Assembly (NCBI RefSeq): GCF_014268615.1
Contig: NZ_JABWQV010000003.1
Location: 1-64,000 of the forward strand
DNA from: Pseudomonas tehranensis
GTDB lineage: Bacteria; Pseudomonadota; Gammaproteobacteria; Pseudomonadales; Pseudomonadaceae
DNA: 64,000 bases
Direction of reading: 5' to 3'
Positions within the stretch are counted from its first letter, which is position 1. Every line of letters starts with the position of its first letter. The notes under the pieces were generated by a model. The model worked only from the letters and a program-made list of their open reading frames with translations. It had not been told where the DNA came from and made no database searches. The translations under genes were made by a program, and so were the position numbers. This document shows, one piece after another, positions 26,407 through 34,964 of this stretch.

Positions 26407-27485
26407 ACGTCGCCCAGGCGTGGCAAGAGCCGTTGCGGCTCGACGAGGCCTATCGCGCCATCGCGGCGATCCTCAGACGCATGGATCAGATCCAAGCCTC
26501 CTGCGGCGAGGGTTTTCCGTTGTATTGCACGGGGGCTGACAACCAATGGAAAGTCTCGGCTGGTGGTTCCTGGCTGGGCGGTTTCTGGTCCGGACTGTGG
26601 TGGTTGCGCGCCCATCGCAGCGCAGTGCGGGGTGATCGTCGGCAGGCCCGCCAGGTTACCGAACGGCTGCGGGATAAGCTCGACAGCGCCACGCACCATC
26701 GCAGCCTGATCTTTCATTACGGCGCAGGGCTGGGCGGTGGCTTGCTGGATGACGCCATGGCCAAGGAACTGGCGGAACAGGCGGTGGGGCACCTGGCTCG
26801 GGCTTTCGACCCGCTGCTGGGCTGCATTACGCTGGGGCGGGACATGGGCGGCGGCGAGCAGGGGGATCAGCGTCTGAGCATTGACCCGCTGGCTGCCACG
26901 CTGCACTTGTTCGCGCGCCGGGCGGAGCCGCGGTGGTTGAGTCTCGGACGTCAGCAATTACAGGCCTCGTTTCGCGCGTGTGCCGCTGGCGACGGAGCCT
27001 GGAGCAGTCAAGCCCACCATGAAAATGGCGAGTGGCGTGCCGAAGAAAGGCCGGGCGACTGGTCCCGGGGCCAGGCTTGGGCGCTGCTTGGCCTGAGTGT
27101 CGGAGCCCGGTTGTACGGCGCACCTTACCGTCAGGACGCCGTGCTGGCCTGCCAGTATTGGCAGCGCAGCCGGGGCTGGGATGTACCGCGCAATCGTCTG
27201 TCCGAGAACCAGGGGCCGGACGATCCCTGCTCGGCGGCAATGGTGTCGCTGGCCCTGCAAGGATTGGCGCCACAGATACCGGACGGTGAGATGCTGCTCC
27301 AGCAGGCCGGTGCGCAACTGGCGGCGATTATTCGCAGTGGCGATTTTCATGAGGGACGTTTTGTCGGCCATTGCTACCGGGTTTCGGCCACTGAAGAGCA
27401 GAAAGTGGAGTCGGCCTGTGGCAGTTTTTTCCTGCTGGCGGCATTGCTGGCCTGGACCGGTGAGCTTGATCCAGGCGTCATCTAA
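26403..27485 (+). CDS. GH88/GH105-like (alpha/alpha)6 barrel protein, catalytic residue altered
   Basis: This 360-residue protein resembles unsaturated glucuronyl hydrolases: GGFWSGLWWL near 60 (family form TxGFWxGxLWL), SIDPLAA (Asp161, the position of the second catalytic Asp) and WSRGQAWALLG at 220. The first catalytic Asp of the family lies in an HDxGF motif; here the segment reads FHYGAGLG, with Tyr106 in its place. It has no signal peptide. Its ATG overlaps the exporter stop, so it belongs to the operon. It may therefore do something other than hydrolyse uronides, for example bind or shape an intermediate. Confidence 0.72.
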   Translation: MNVAQAWQEPLRLDEAYRAIAAILRRMDQIQASCGEGFPLYCTGADNQWKVSAGGSWLGGFWSGLWWLRAHRSAVRGDRRQARQVTERLRDKLDSATHHRSLIFHYGAGLGGGLLDDAMAKELAEQAVGHLARAFDPLLGCITLGRDMGGGEQGDQRLSIDPLAATLHLFARRAEPRWLSLGRQQLQASFRACAAGDGAWSSQAHHENGEWRAEERPGDWSRGQAWALLGLSVGARLYGAPYRQDAVLACQYWQRSRGWDVPRNRLSENQGPDDPCSAAMVSLALQGLAPQIPDGEMLLQQAGAQLAAIIRSGDFHEGRFVGHCYRVSATEEQKVESACGSFFLLAALLAWTGELDPGVI

Positions 27486-27974
27486 GCGGCAATCCCTGTA
27501 GCCGCCAAGGCTTCGCAGCAAGCAGTGAGTAAAAATTTCCCCCTTTCAGGGCGCTCAATCCCGGTTGCCCGCTTTTTTGCACCTATTCGACCCGTTCCAG
27601 GGCTCGCTGGAGAAAGCTGAAATAAACGTTTCAGCTTTTTTTGGGTGTTTTGTCGCTAAAATGAAAATAAATTTCGCTTCCAAATAATTTCACGGCGTTT
27701 TTTCTAGCGCAGTCTTGAGGCATTGCGCTTAGGCACAGCCTTTGCTACGGCTCAACAGCGAAGCCACCACAATCGTTGAATTCAATCCTAGGAGTCATTT
27801 CGCCGCACAGATGTCATCAAGGGGGCGCACGTCATCCAGACGCAAAGGCCAGATCAGAGACCGGTGCAATCGAGGTACTCAGAGAAACAGGGCTCATTAA
27901 AACAAAGCAAGGCCGGACCATTGGAATGACGAAGTGATAAAAAATGCCGTGTAGAACGCGGCTGGGAGTTGGCT
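27486..27974. other. 489-bp intergenic region with terminator and promoter-like AT-rich stretch
   Basis: I see no gene here. It contains the terminator at 27613-27642, then an AT-rich segment (27655-27710) suited to a promoter for the ATP-grasp operon. Confidence 0.6.
27613..27642 (+). terminator. Terminator closing the metabolite cluster
   Basis: AAAGCTGAAA (27613-27622) pairs with TTTCAGCTTT (27629-27638) around a six-base loop, followed by more T. Confidence 0.85.
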
Positions 27975-29384
27975 ATGCCCCAAGCTTTTTTTAATGAAAT
28001 GTATGATGCAAAGGGTGACTGCCGCCCGCACTATCAAGCTTTCTCACGCTGGCTGGCGGACACGCCGCTGGAGTTGCTGGAACAGCGTCGTCGCGAAGCC
28101 GATCTGCTGTTTCATCGAGCCGGTATCACCTTCACCCTCTACGGTGACGAGCAGGGCACCGAACGATTGATTCCGTTCGACATCATTCCTCGCAGCATCA
28201 AGGCCAGTGAATGGAAGATGGTCGAGCGTGGCTGCATTCAGCGGGTCCAGGCCCTGAACATGTTTCTGGCCGACATTTACCATGGGCAGCGGATCCTCAA
28301 GGAAAAAATCATTCCGGCCGAGCAGGTGCTTGCCAATGAGGGTTATCAAATCGCGATGCAAGGCCTGGACTTGCACCGAGGCATTTATGCTCACATCGCC
28401 GGTGTCGACCTGGTTCGCGACGGTGACGGCAGTTATTACGTACTTGAGGACAATCTGCGTACGCCCAGCGGCGTGAGCTATATGCTCGAAGACCGCAAGA
28501 TGATGATGCGCCTGTTCCCCGAGCTCTTCGCCGCCCAGCGCGTGGCGCCCATCGATCACTATCCGAATCTGTTGCTCGATACCCTCAAGAGTTCAAGCCC
28601 CCTGGACAACCCGACCGCCGTGGTGCTGACCCCCGGTCGTTTCAACAGTGCCTATTTCGAACATGCGTTCCTGGCCCGTGAAATGGGGGTGGAACTGGTA
28701 GAGGGCGCCGATCTGTTCGTGCGCGACGACCATGTCTACATGCGCACCACTGCAGGCCCCCAGCAGGTGGATGTGATCTATCGCCGCCTTGACGATGATT
28801 ACCTCGATCCGCTGTCGTTCAACCCCGACTCCATGTTGGGCGTGCCCGGGCTGATCGCCGTTTACCGGTCAGGCAACGTGGTGCTGGCGAATGCGGTTGG
28901 CACGGGCGTGGCCGATGACAAGTCGATCTACCCTTACGTCGACGAGATGATCCGCTTCTACCTCACCGAAGAACCGATCCTGAAGAACGTGCCGACCTGG
29001 CAGTGCCGCAAGCCCCAGGATCTGTCCCACGTGCTGGCCAACCTGCCTGACCTGGTGGTCAAGGAAACCCAGGGTTCCGGCGGTTACGGCATGCTGGTAG
29101 GGCCGGCAGCCACAGCGGCGCAGATCGAAGATTTCCGCGCACGCCTCAAGGCCCGTCCTGAAGCCTATATCGCCCAGCCAACGTTGAGCCTTTCCACCTG
29201 TCCGACTTTCGTCGAGAGCGGTATCGCCCCGCGCCACATCGATCTGCGTCCGTTCGTGTTGTCGGGCAAGGAAACCCGTCTGGTGCCCGGCGGGCTGACC
29301 CGCGTGGCACTTCGCGACGGCTCGCTGGTGGTCAATTCGTCCCAGGGTGGCGGCACTAAAGACACTTGGGTAGTGGAGGACTAA
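27975..29384 (+). CDS. Circularly permuted ATP-grasp protein (DUF404/DUF407)
   Basis: This 469-residue protein matches the circularly permuted ATP-grasp family: PFDIIPRSIKASEWKMVERG near the N-terminus, VLEDNLRTPSGVSYMLEDR, LTPGRFNSAYFEHAFLAREMG, and a C-terminal VKETQGSGGYGMLVGP. Members are predicted peptide or amide ligases, encoded with an alpha-E protein and a transglutaminase-like protein, as here. GGGAG seven bases before the ATG at 27975 sets the start. The next gene begins 3 bp after its stop. The substrate and cellular role remain undefined. Confidence 0.9.
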   Translation: MPQAFFNEMYDAKGDCRPHYQAFSRWLADTPLELLEQRRREADLLFHRAGITFTLYGDEQGTERLIPFDIIPRSIKASEWKMVERGCIQRVQALNMFLADIYHGQRILKEKIIPAEQVLANEGYQIAMQGLDLHRGIYAHIAGVDLVRDGDGSYYVLEDNLRTPSGVSYMLEDRKMMMRLFPELFAAQRVAPIDHYPNLLLDTLKSSSPLDNPTAVVLTPGRFNSAYFEHAFLAREMGVELVEGADLFVRDDHVYMRTTAGPQQVDVIYRRLDDDYLDPLSFNPDSMLGVPGLIAVYRSGNVVLANAVGTGVADDKSIYPYVDEMIRFYLTEEPILKNVPTWQCRKPQDLSHVLANLPDLVVKETQGSGGYGMLVGPAATAAQIEDFRARLKARPEAYIAQPTLSLSTCPTFVESGIAPRHIDLRPFVLSGKETRLVPGGLTRVALRDGSLVVNSSQGGGTKDTWVVED

Positions 29385-29387
29385 GAC

Positions 29388-30338
29388 ATGCTTTCAAGAA
29401 CCGCTTCGGACCTCTACTGGATGTCCCGCTATCTGGAGCGCGCCGAGAACCTGGCGCGCATGCTCGAAGTCAGTTACTCGCTGTCGCTCATGCCCCAGGC
29501 CGGGCGCAGCGATGGGCATGCCGAGCTGGCGATGTCGTTGTTGGCGGCCGGCACGCTGGACGATTACAACGCCCGTTATGACGCGCTCAACACTGAACGC
29601 ATGTTGCATTTTTTCGCACTGGACGAAACCAACCCCGGAAGCATCTACAGCTGTCTGCGCGCGGCGCGGACCAATGCCCATGCGGTGCGTGGACGCATCA
29701 CCGCCGACATGTGGGAGAACATCAACGCCACCTGGCTGGAGATGCGCAACATTGCCAGCAATGGTCTGGGCCGCTACGGCATCAGCCACTTCTGTGAATG
29801 GGTCAAGGAGCGCTCGCACCTGTTCCGTGGCGCGACGTCGGGCACCATCATGCGCAACGATGCCTATAGATTCATTCGTCTGGGAACCTTTATCGAGCGA
29901 GCGGACAACACCCTGCGCCTGCTGGACGCCCGCTACGAAATGTTTGGTGAGGAGTCGGAAGAGGTCAGCGACAACTCGGCACGTGGTTATTACCAATGGA
30001 GCGCCTTGCTGCGGGCGTTGTCTTCGTTTGAAGCGTTCAACGAGATCTACCGCAACGCGCCCAACGCCGAGCAGGTCTCGGAAATGTTGCTGCTGCGCGC
30101 CGATGTCCCGCGCTCGTTGCATGCCTGTATCGAGGAGCTGGACCAGATCCTCTCCAGTCTGCCGGGCAACAACGGCCGCCCAGCCCAGCGCCTGGCCGCT
30201 GAATTGAATGCACGGCTGCGCTACTCCGGCATCGACGAGATCCTGGAGTCGGGCCTGCACCAATGGCTGACCGACCTCATTGGCCAGATTCGCCACCTGG
30301 GCCAGACCGTTCACGAGTCTTATCTGGAGGTGGTATGA
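29388..30338 (+). CDS. Alpha-E domain protein (DUF403)
   Basis: This 316-residue, mainly helical protein begins MLSRTASDLYWMSRYLERAE, the signature start of alpha-E proteins, and continues with WxxxRxxA-type helices. It is the middle gene of the ATP-grasp/alpha-E/transglutaminase trio and overlaps the next start (ATGA). It probably forms a complex with the ATP-grasp ligase; no catalytic motif is visible. Confidence 0.9.
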   Translation: MLSRTASDLYWMSRYLERAENLARMLEVSYSLSLMPQAGRSDGHAELAMSLLAAGTLDDYNARYDALNTERMLHFFALDETNPGSIYSCLRAARTNAHAVRGRITADMWENINATWLEMRNIASNGLGRYGISHFCEWVKERSHLFRGATSGTIMRNDAYRFIRLGTFIERADNTLRLLDARYEMFGEESEEVSDNSARGYYQWSALLRALSSFEAFNEIYRNAPNAEQVSEMLLLRADVPRSLHACIEELDQILSSLPGNNGRPAQRLAAELNARLRYSGIDEILESGLHQWLTDLIGQIRHLGQTVHESYLEVV

Positions 30339-31132
30339 AACTTTCCATACGCCATGACACGACCTACAGCTATGCCGATGAAGTGTGCACCAGCATCCAG
30401 TTCCTGCGTTTGACGCCCAAGGACACTCAGCGTCAGCGCATCCTGCAATGGCACCTGGAGTTGCCGCGTTTGGTGCGCAGCCAGCTCGATCCCTACGGCA
30501 ATATCCTGCATGTGATGACCATGGACGAGCCCCATGGCGCGCTGGTGCTCACGGCTTATGGCGAGGTGGAAATCCGTCAGGCGGTGCAGATGGAGCCGGA
30601 CAGCCAGTCACCGCTGCCATTTCTGCGCACCAGCCGCCTCACCCAGGTCGATGATGCTCTCGCGGCCTTTGCTGTGGAGCAATGCGCAGCCCGACGTGAT
30701 CGCTCGGCGCTGACCGATTTGATGAACGGCCTGGCTGCGCGCATGCCCTATAGCCCGGGCACGACCGAGGTCAGCAGTACCGCCGCCGAAGCCTTCGCCG
30801 GGGGCGCGGGGGTTTGTCAGGATCATACCCACGCATTTGTGGCCTGCGCGCGCAGCCTGGGGGTTCCGGCGCGCTATGTCTCCGGTTACCTGTGCACCGA
30901 AGATGAAAGTCATCTGGCGAGCCACGCCTGGGCTGAAGCCTGGCTGGAAGACGGCTGGTACAGCTTCGACGTGACCAATCGCCTGACCTGTCCGGATCGA
31001 CATTTGAAACTGGCGGTCGGCCTGGACTACCTCGACGCTTGTCCGGTACGCGGCATGCGCCGCGGTGGCGGGGCAGAGCAGATGCACGCGCGGGTGCAGG
31101 TGAACTCAATGGTTCAGGTGCAGCATCAGTAG
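30335..31132 (+). CDS. Transglutaminase-like cysteine protease family protein
   Basis: This 265-residue protein has an N-terminal DUF-type beta domain (MKLSIRHDTTYSYADEV) and a transglutaminase-like core with a plausible catalytic triad: Cys161 in AGVCQDHTHAF, His197 in SHAWAEAW, Asp212 in FDVTN. Relatives act as peptidases or amide-forming enzymes. It ends the three-gene operon, and a cytoplasmic location is expected because no signal peptide is present. The start at 30335 overlaps the previous stop. Confidence 0.9.
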   Translation: MKLSIRHDTTYSYADEVCTSIQFLRLTPKDTQRQRILQWHLELPRLVRSQLDPYGNILHVMTMDEPHGALVLTAYGEVEIRQAVQMEPDSQSPLPFLRTSRLTQVDDALAAFAVEQCAARRDRSALTDLMNGLAARMPYSPGTTEVSSTAAEAFAGGAGVCQDHTHAFVACARSLGVPARYVSGYLCTEDESHLASHAWAEAWLEDGWYSFDVTNRLTCPDRHLKLAVGLDYLDACPVRGMRRGGGAEQMHARVQVNSMVQVQHQ

Positions 31133-31160
31133 GCGAGCAAAGTACTGAACCCTGAAGCCC

Positions 31161-31322
31161 CATCGCGAGCAGGCTCGCTCCCACACTGGATTGGCGGCGG
31201 TCATAGGCCTCACCACAACCCGAAATCCCCTGTGGGAGCGAGCCTGCTCGCGATGACGGCAGTACAGTCAACATTGATGCACACGGACTCACCGCAATCG
31301 CGAGCAAGCTTTGCTCCCACAG
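31161..31322. repeat. REP doublet plus third REP arm
   Basis: The arms at 31161-31185 and 31231-31255 are exact 25-bp reverse complements, forming a REPIN-type unit. A related third arm lies at 31296-31322. These fill most of the 330-bp gap before 31463, in which I see no other gene. Confidence 0.8.
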
Positions 31323-31462
31323 GTGTCGCCCTGGATGCCCTGGCCATGGCGCGGCTGCGCTGAAGGATCGCTCTGCTCAGGCAGATGGGCATTTACGTAC
31401 GCCGACGTCCTGAACCTGTCATCATCGTGCTTTGCAGTACCCCTTATACAGAGGAACAGCGC

Positions 31463-31957
31463 ATGGACGATGTACAGCAGCTAGGCGAGATGCTTCGTCA
31501 CTACGCAGACAGCGAAGCGCACAAGAAGCACCAGCACGAGGCGCAATCCGCGGTGTGGGCCGCACAGATCGAGGCGTTGTACGGACAGATCGAGCAATGG
31601 CTGGCGCCCGTCATGGCCCCCGGTCTTCTGACACTCACCCGTGAGGCGTATGTGGCCCACGGGCCGAGCGTTCCGGCCGAAACCTCCGACTTCAAGACAG
31701 AAAAACTGACCGTGTCCATCACCGGCAAACCGGTGGAGTTCATACCGGATGTAATGGGATCCGGCGGACAGATTTCCCTGGCGATCATGGGGCTGACTGC
31801 AACACGTTACGGCAGTATCTCGCTGGTTTGCCTGCCGCCTTCATTGCAGTGGCAATGGCGCCGCACCAACGGGTTGAAAGATCCGGATACTTTTACCTTC
31901 GACGCGGACTTCCTCGCGCAGCAATTACAGAGCCTGATACCCCGCGAGCGCGGCTGA
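31463..31957 (+). CDS. Conserved hypothetical protein
   Basis: This is a 164-residue soluble protein without a signal peptide or membrane segment. The N-terminal ~45 residues are helical and charged (LGEMLRHYADSEAHKKHQHEAQ); the remainder looks like a mixed alpha/beta fold ending in a Leu-rich helix. GAGGAAC precedes the ATG at 31463. I do not recognise a family, and no neighbour suggests a role. Confidence 0.75.
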   Translation: MDDVQQLGEMLRHYADSEAHKKHQHEAQSAVWAAQIEALYGQIEQWLAPVMAPGLLTLTREAYVAHGPSVPAETSDFKTEKLTVSITGKPVEFIPDVMGSGGQISLAIMGLTATRYGSISLVCLPPSLQWQWRRTNGLKDPDTFTFDADFLAQQLQSLIPRERG

Positions 31958-32078
31958 AGGCGGTGGCGAGTAAAGGGCTTGCCCAATGACTTCTTCCTGT
32001 CGGAGCAGGCAAAACCGCGCCCATTGGCTATACCTGTAATTCCCGGCCCCGTTTCGTGTGGCTTACAGGAGTGACAGC

Positions 32079-32750
32079 ATGAAGTTTGCGTCAATGATTG
32101 GCACCGTGTGCATGGCCTCGCTTGCCCTGGCGGGTTGCTCCAGCAAGATCACCCAACCGGATGAGTACTCCGGTTTTCTGGGTGATTACAGCCGGCTCAA
32201 GGAGGAGAAATCGCCGTCGGGGGCCGAAGTGATGCGCTGGGTCGATCCCACGGCAGACCTGAGCAAATACACCAGCCTTTACGTCGAGCCGACACAGCTT
32301 TACCCCAAGCCGCAGCCGACCGTGAAGATCCCCCAGGCCACCTTGTCCGGCATTACCGGTTATTACGATCAGGCGCTCAAGCGGGAAGCGGGTAAATCCC
32401 TGCCCCTGGCGACCGGGCCAGGACCGGGGGTGTTGGTGATGCGTGCGGCCATCACCGCCGTCAGCAGCAAGACCGAAGGCCTGAAGCCTTATGAAGTGAT
32501 TCCGATCGCGCTGGTGGCGGCCGCGGTCAGTACCGCCAGTGGCATTCGCGACCAGGAAACCACCTTGGGCACTGAAGCGGTATTCCTCGACGGCGGCAAC
32601 AATGCAGTGGTCGCCCAGGTGGTGCGTAAGGGCACGGGTAAGCCGTTGTCCAACGAGGCCCAGGTGATGAAGCCCGATGATGTCAAAGGTGTGATCGATG
32701 GTTGGGCAGCGGACTTGCATCAGTCGTTTCTAAAACTCAAGGCCAAATAG
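32079..32750 (+). CDS. DUF3313-like lipoprotein
   Basis: This 223-residue protein has a lipoprotein signal with lipobox LALAGC, so the mature protein begins at Cys near residue 19. The body (YSGFLGDYSRLKEE, LYVEPTQLYP) resembles DUF3313 lipoproteins of proteobacteria. AGGAG precedes the ATG at 32079. It is probably anchored in the outer membrane; function unknown. Confidence 0.82.
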   Translation: MKFASMIGTVCMASLALAGCSSKITQPDEYSGFLGDYSRLKEEKSPSGAEVMRWVDPTADLSKYTSLYVEPTQLYPKPQPTVKIPQATLSGITGYYDQALKREAGKSLPLATGPGPGVLVMRAAITAVSSKTEGLKPYEVIPIALVAAAVSTASGIRDQETTLGTEAVFLDGGNNAVVAQVVRKGTGKPLSNEAQVMKPDDVKGVIDGWAADLHQSFLKLKAK

Positions 32751-32761
32751 CGCACAGGCGT

Positions 32762-32856
32762 CGCTGTAGGCGCTGGCGAAGCCGGCGATCTTTCGCTCTA
32801 GACTCAATTGGCAGGGGAAAGATCGCAGCCTCGTTGCGCTCGATAGTGCCTACGCC
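32762..32856. repeat. Long imperfect palindromic repeat
   Basis: A segment beginning gtaggcgctggcgaagccgg is matched by an imperfect reverse-complement arm ending cgatagtgcctac, around gatcttt/aaagatc. It is the Pseudomonas aggcgctggcgaag repeat type and fills the gap before tpx. Confidence 0.65.
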
Positions 32857-32955
32857 GCCAAGCCATGACTTTTTATGTCCAACCATAGGTCGCAGAACCA
32901 TTTCATGGTTAACTCCGGCCTCACCATTTTCAAACCTGTCAGAAGGAATCCGTTC

Positions 32956-33456
32956 ATGGCTCAAGTCACCCTCAAAGGCAACCCGGTTCAAGTCAACGGC
33001 CAGTTGCCACAAGCCGGTTCCAAGGCGCCAGCCTTTTCCCTGGTAGCCGGCAATCTGTCCGACGTTTCTTTGAAGGATTTCGCCGGCAAGCGCAAAGTGC
33101 TGAACATTTTCCCAAGCGTCGACACCCCGACCTGCGCCACCTCCGTGCGCAAGTTCAACGCCCAGGCCAACGATCTGAGCAACACTGTGGTGCTGTGCAT
33201 CTCGGCTGACCTGCCGTTCGCCCAGGCGCGTTTCTGCGGTGCCGAAGGCCTGGAAAACGTCCAGAACCTGTCCACGCTGCGCGGCGCTGAGTTCATCGAA
33301 AATTATGGCGTGGCGATTGCTGATGGCCCGCTCAAAGGCTTGACCGCCCGTGCCGTGGTGGTGCTGGACGAAAACGACAACGTGCTGCACAGCGAACTGG
33401 TCAAGGAAATCGCTGAAGAGCCGAACTACGACGCTGCGCTCGCTGCTCTTAAATAA
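32956..33456 (+). CDS. tpx: Thiol peroxidase (atypical 2-Cys peroxiredoxin)
   Basis: This 166-residue protein has the Tpx signature [10 protein letters not shown] with peroxidatic Cys60 and the resolving Cys94 in RFCGAEGLE. It reduces alkyl hydroperoxides with thioredoxin. Length and motif spacing match E. coli Tpx. AAGGA precedes the ATG at 32956. It is monocistronic with its own terminator. Confidence 0.96.
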   Translation: MAQVTLKGNPVQVNGQLPQAGSKAPAFSLVAGNLSDVSLKDFAGKRKVLNIFPSVDTPTCATSVRKFNAQANDLSNTVVLCISADLPFAQARFCGAEGLENVQNLSTLRGAEFIENYGVAIADGPLKGLTARAVVVLDENDNVLHSELVKEIAEEPNYDAALAALK

Positions 33457-33489
33457 CGCTGCTGTAATAACGTTTTTATTACAATTGTT

Positions 33490-33519
33490 AACGGCCTGGC
33501 CACGACCAGGCCGTTTTCA
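33490..33519 (+). terminator. Terminator after tpx
   Basis: AACGGCCTGG (33490-33499) pairs with CCAGGCCGTT (33506-33515) around six bases, followed by TTTCATTT. Confidence 0.88.
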
Positions 33520-33647
33520 TTTGTGCTTCAAGACCTTAGCCAACTACGCGATAGGTAAGCCCAAGGTAAATTGCCGGTAAAGGCGCTTTGCTAAATACCC
33601 GCCAGTGCTTATCGTTCAGCCTCCCGTAAAAGAAGCCCACGCGCCCA

Positions 33648-34964
33648 ATGGTTGATCATTCCATGCAATCCTCTGTTTCCCACAAATCCCGTCGCTGGCT
33701 GTTTGGCCTGGTCGTCGTATTGATCGTCGCGGCGCTGGCCTGGAAGTTCTGGCCCGCCGGTACGGACCAAAAGCCCGGAGCAGGGCAAAAAGCGCCTGCT
33801 GAGCAGACGGGGCGGTCGGGCGGGATGCGACCAGGGTTTGGGGGGGCGACAGGGCCGGTACCGGTTCGGGTAGCGCCGGCAGTCACCGGTGATTTTCCGC
33901 TTTACTACAAGGCGCTGGGCACCGTCACGGCCCTCAATACCATCAACGTGCGCAGCCGGGTGGGTGGCGAACTGGTCAAGATCGCCTTTGAAGAAGGGCA
34001 AATGGTCAAGGCCGGAGACCTGCTGGCTGAGATCGACCCGCGTCCATACCAGAACGCCTTGCTCCAGGCCGAAGGCACGCTGCTGCAGAATCAGGCTCAG
34101 CTGAAAAATGCCCAGGTGGACCTTGAGCGTTATCGTGGCCTGTATGCCGAGGACAGCATCGCCAAACAGACCCTCGATACCGCCGCCGCCTTGGTGGGCC
34201 AATACCAGGGTACGGTCAAGACCAATCAGGCGGCGGTCAATGACGCCAAGCTCAATCTGGAGTTCACCAGGATCCGGGCGCCGATCTCCGGCCGGGTCGG
34301 GTTGCGGCAACTGGATGTTGGCAATCTGGTGGCCGCCAACGACACTACCGCGCTGGCGGTCATCACCCAGACGCAACCCATCAGCGTCGTGTTTACGCTA
34401 CCGGAAACCAACCTTGATACCGTGCTTGACCGCTATCGCAGCGGGGCGAAGCTGCCAGTGGAAGCCTGGGACCGTAGTGACCTGAAGCTGCAGGCCAGCG
34501 GTGTGCTGCAAAGCCTGGACAACCAGATCGACATCACCACCGGCACCCTGAAGTTCAAGGCTCGCTACGATAACCGCGACCAGTCGCTGTTCCCCAACCA
34601 GTTCGTCAATGTGCATCTGTTGGCCGACACCCTCAAAAATGTAGTCCTGGCGCCGACCGCTGCGATTCAGTTCGGCACCAACGGCACCTTCGTCTACGCC
34701 CTGGATGGCGATAAAAAAGTCACCATCAGAAAGCTGAAGATCGGCGCCAGCGACGGCGAAAACACCGTAGTCACCGAAGGCCTGGCAGCGGGGGATCGGG
34801 TGGTGCTTGAGGGCACCGATCGCCTGAAGGAAGGCAGTGAGGTCGATGTAGTCAACGACAGCCAGGACGTGCCCACCACGCCGACCGAACACCTGCAGGG
34901 CAAAACGGCGGCGGCCCCGGCTGAACCGGCCGAGGCCGACAAGGCGAAAAAGGGCGGCGCATGA
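33648..34964 (+). CDS. muxA: MdtA/MuxA-type RND efflux periplasmic adaptor
   Basis: This 438-residue membrane-fusion protein has an N-terminal anchor helix ([16 protein letters not shown]), a biotinyl-lipoyl hairpin region ([25 protein letters not shown] split around a coiled-coil hairpin, then [13 protein letters not shown]) and beta-barrel and proximal domains (LFPNQFVNV). It links the inner-membrane RND pumps to the outer-membrane channel. Gene order adaptor-RND-RND-channel matches mdtABC and P. aeruginosa muxABC-opmB. Its stop overlaps the next start. The C-terminus is Ala/Glu/Lys-rich and probably disordered. Confidence 0.9.
   Translation: MVDHSMQSSVSHKSRRWLFGLVVVLIVAALAWKFWPAGTDQKPGAGQKAPAEQTGRSGGMRPGFGGATGPVPVRVAPAVTGDFPLYYKALGTVTALNTINVRSRVGGELVKIAFEEGQMVKAGDLLAEIDPRPYQNALLQAEGTLLQNQAQLKNAQVDLERYRGLYAEDSIAKQTLDTAAALVGQYQGTVKTNQAAVNDAKLNLEFTRIRAPISGRVGLRQLDVGNLVAANDTTALAVITQTQPISVVFTLPETNLDTVLDRYRSGAKLPVEAWDRSDLKLQASGVLQSLDNQIDITTGTLKFKARYDNRDQSLFPNQFVNVHLLADTLKNVVLAPTAAIQFGTNGTFVYALDGDKKVTIRKLKIGASDGENTVVTEGLAAGDRVVLEGTDRLKEGSEVDVVNDSQDVPTTPTEHLQGKTAAAPAEPAEADKAKKGGA

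Noticed and set aside
25281-26957. 558-codon minus-strand frame
   Set aside because: Antisense to the exporter and GH88-like genes, with low-complexity Pro/Ala/Arg/Asn content and no domain.
7825-27485. Assignment as a thioquinolobactin (qbs) cluster
   Set aside because: No tryptophan dioxygenase, kynurenine monooxygenase or related genes are present, and the ligase is not fused to a methyltransferase.
31161-31322. Possible CRISPR-like array
   Set aside because: The repeated units are palindromic REP arms in alternating orientation, not direct repeats with unique spacers. No cas genes are present.
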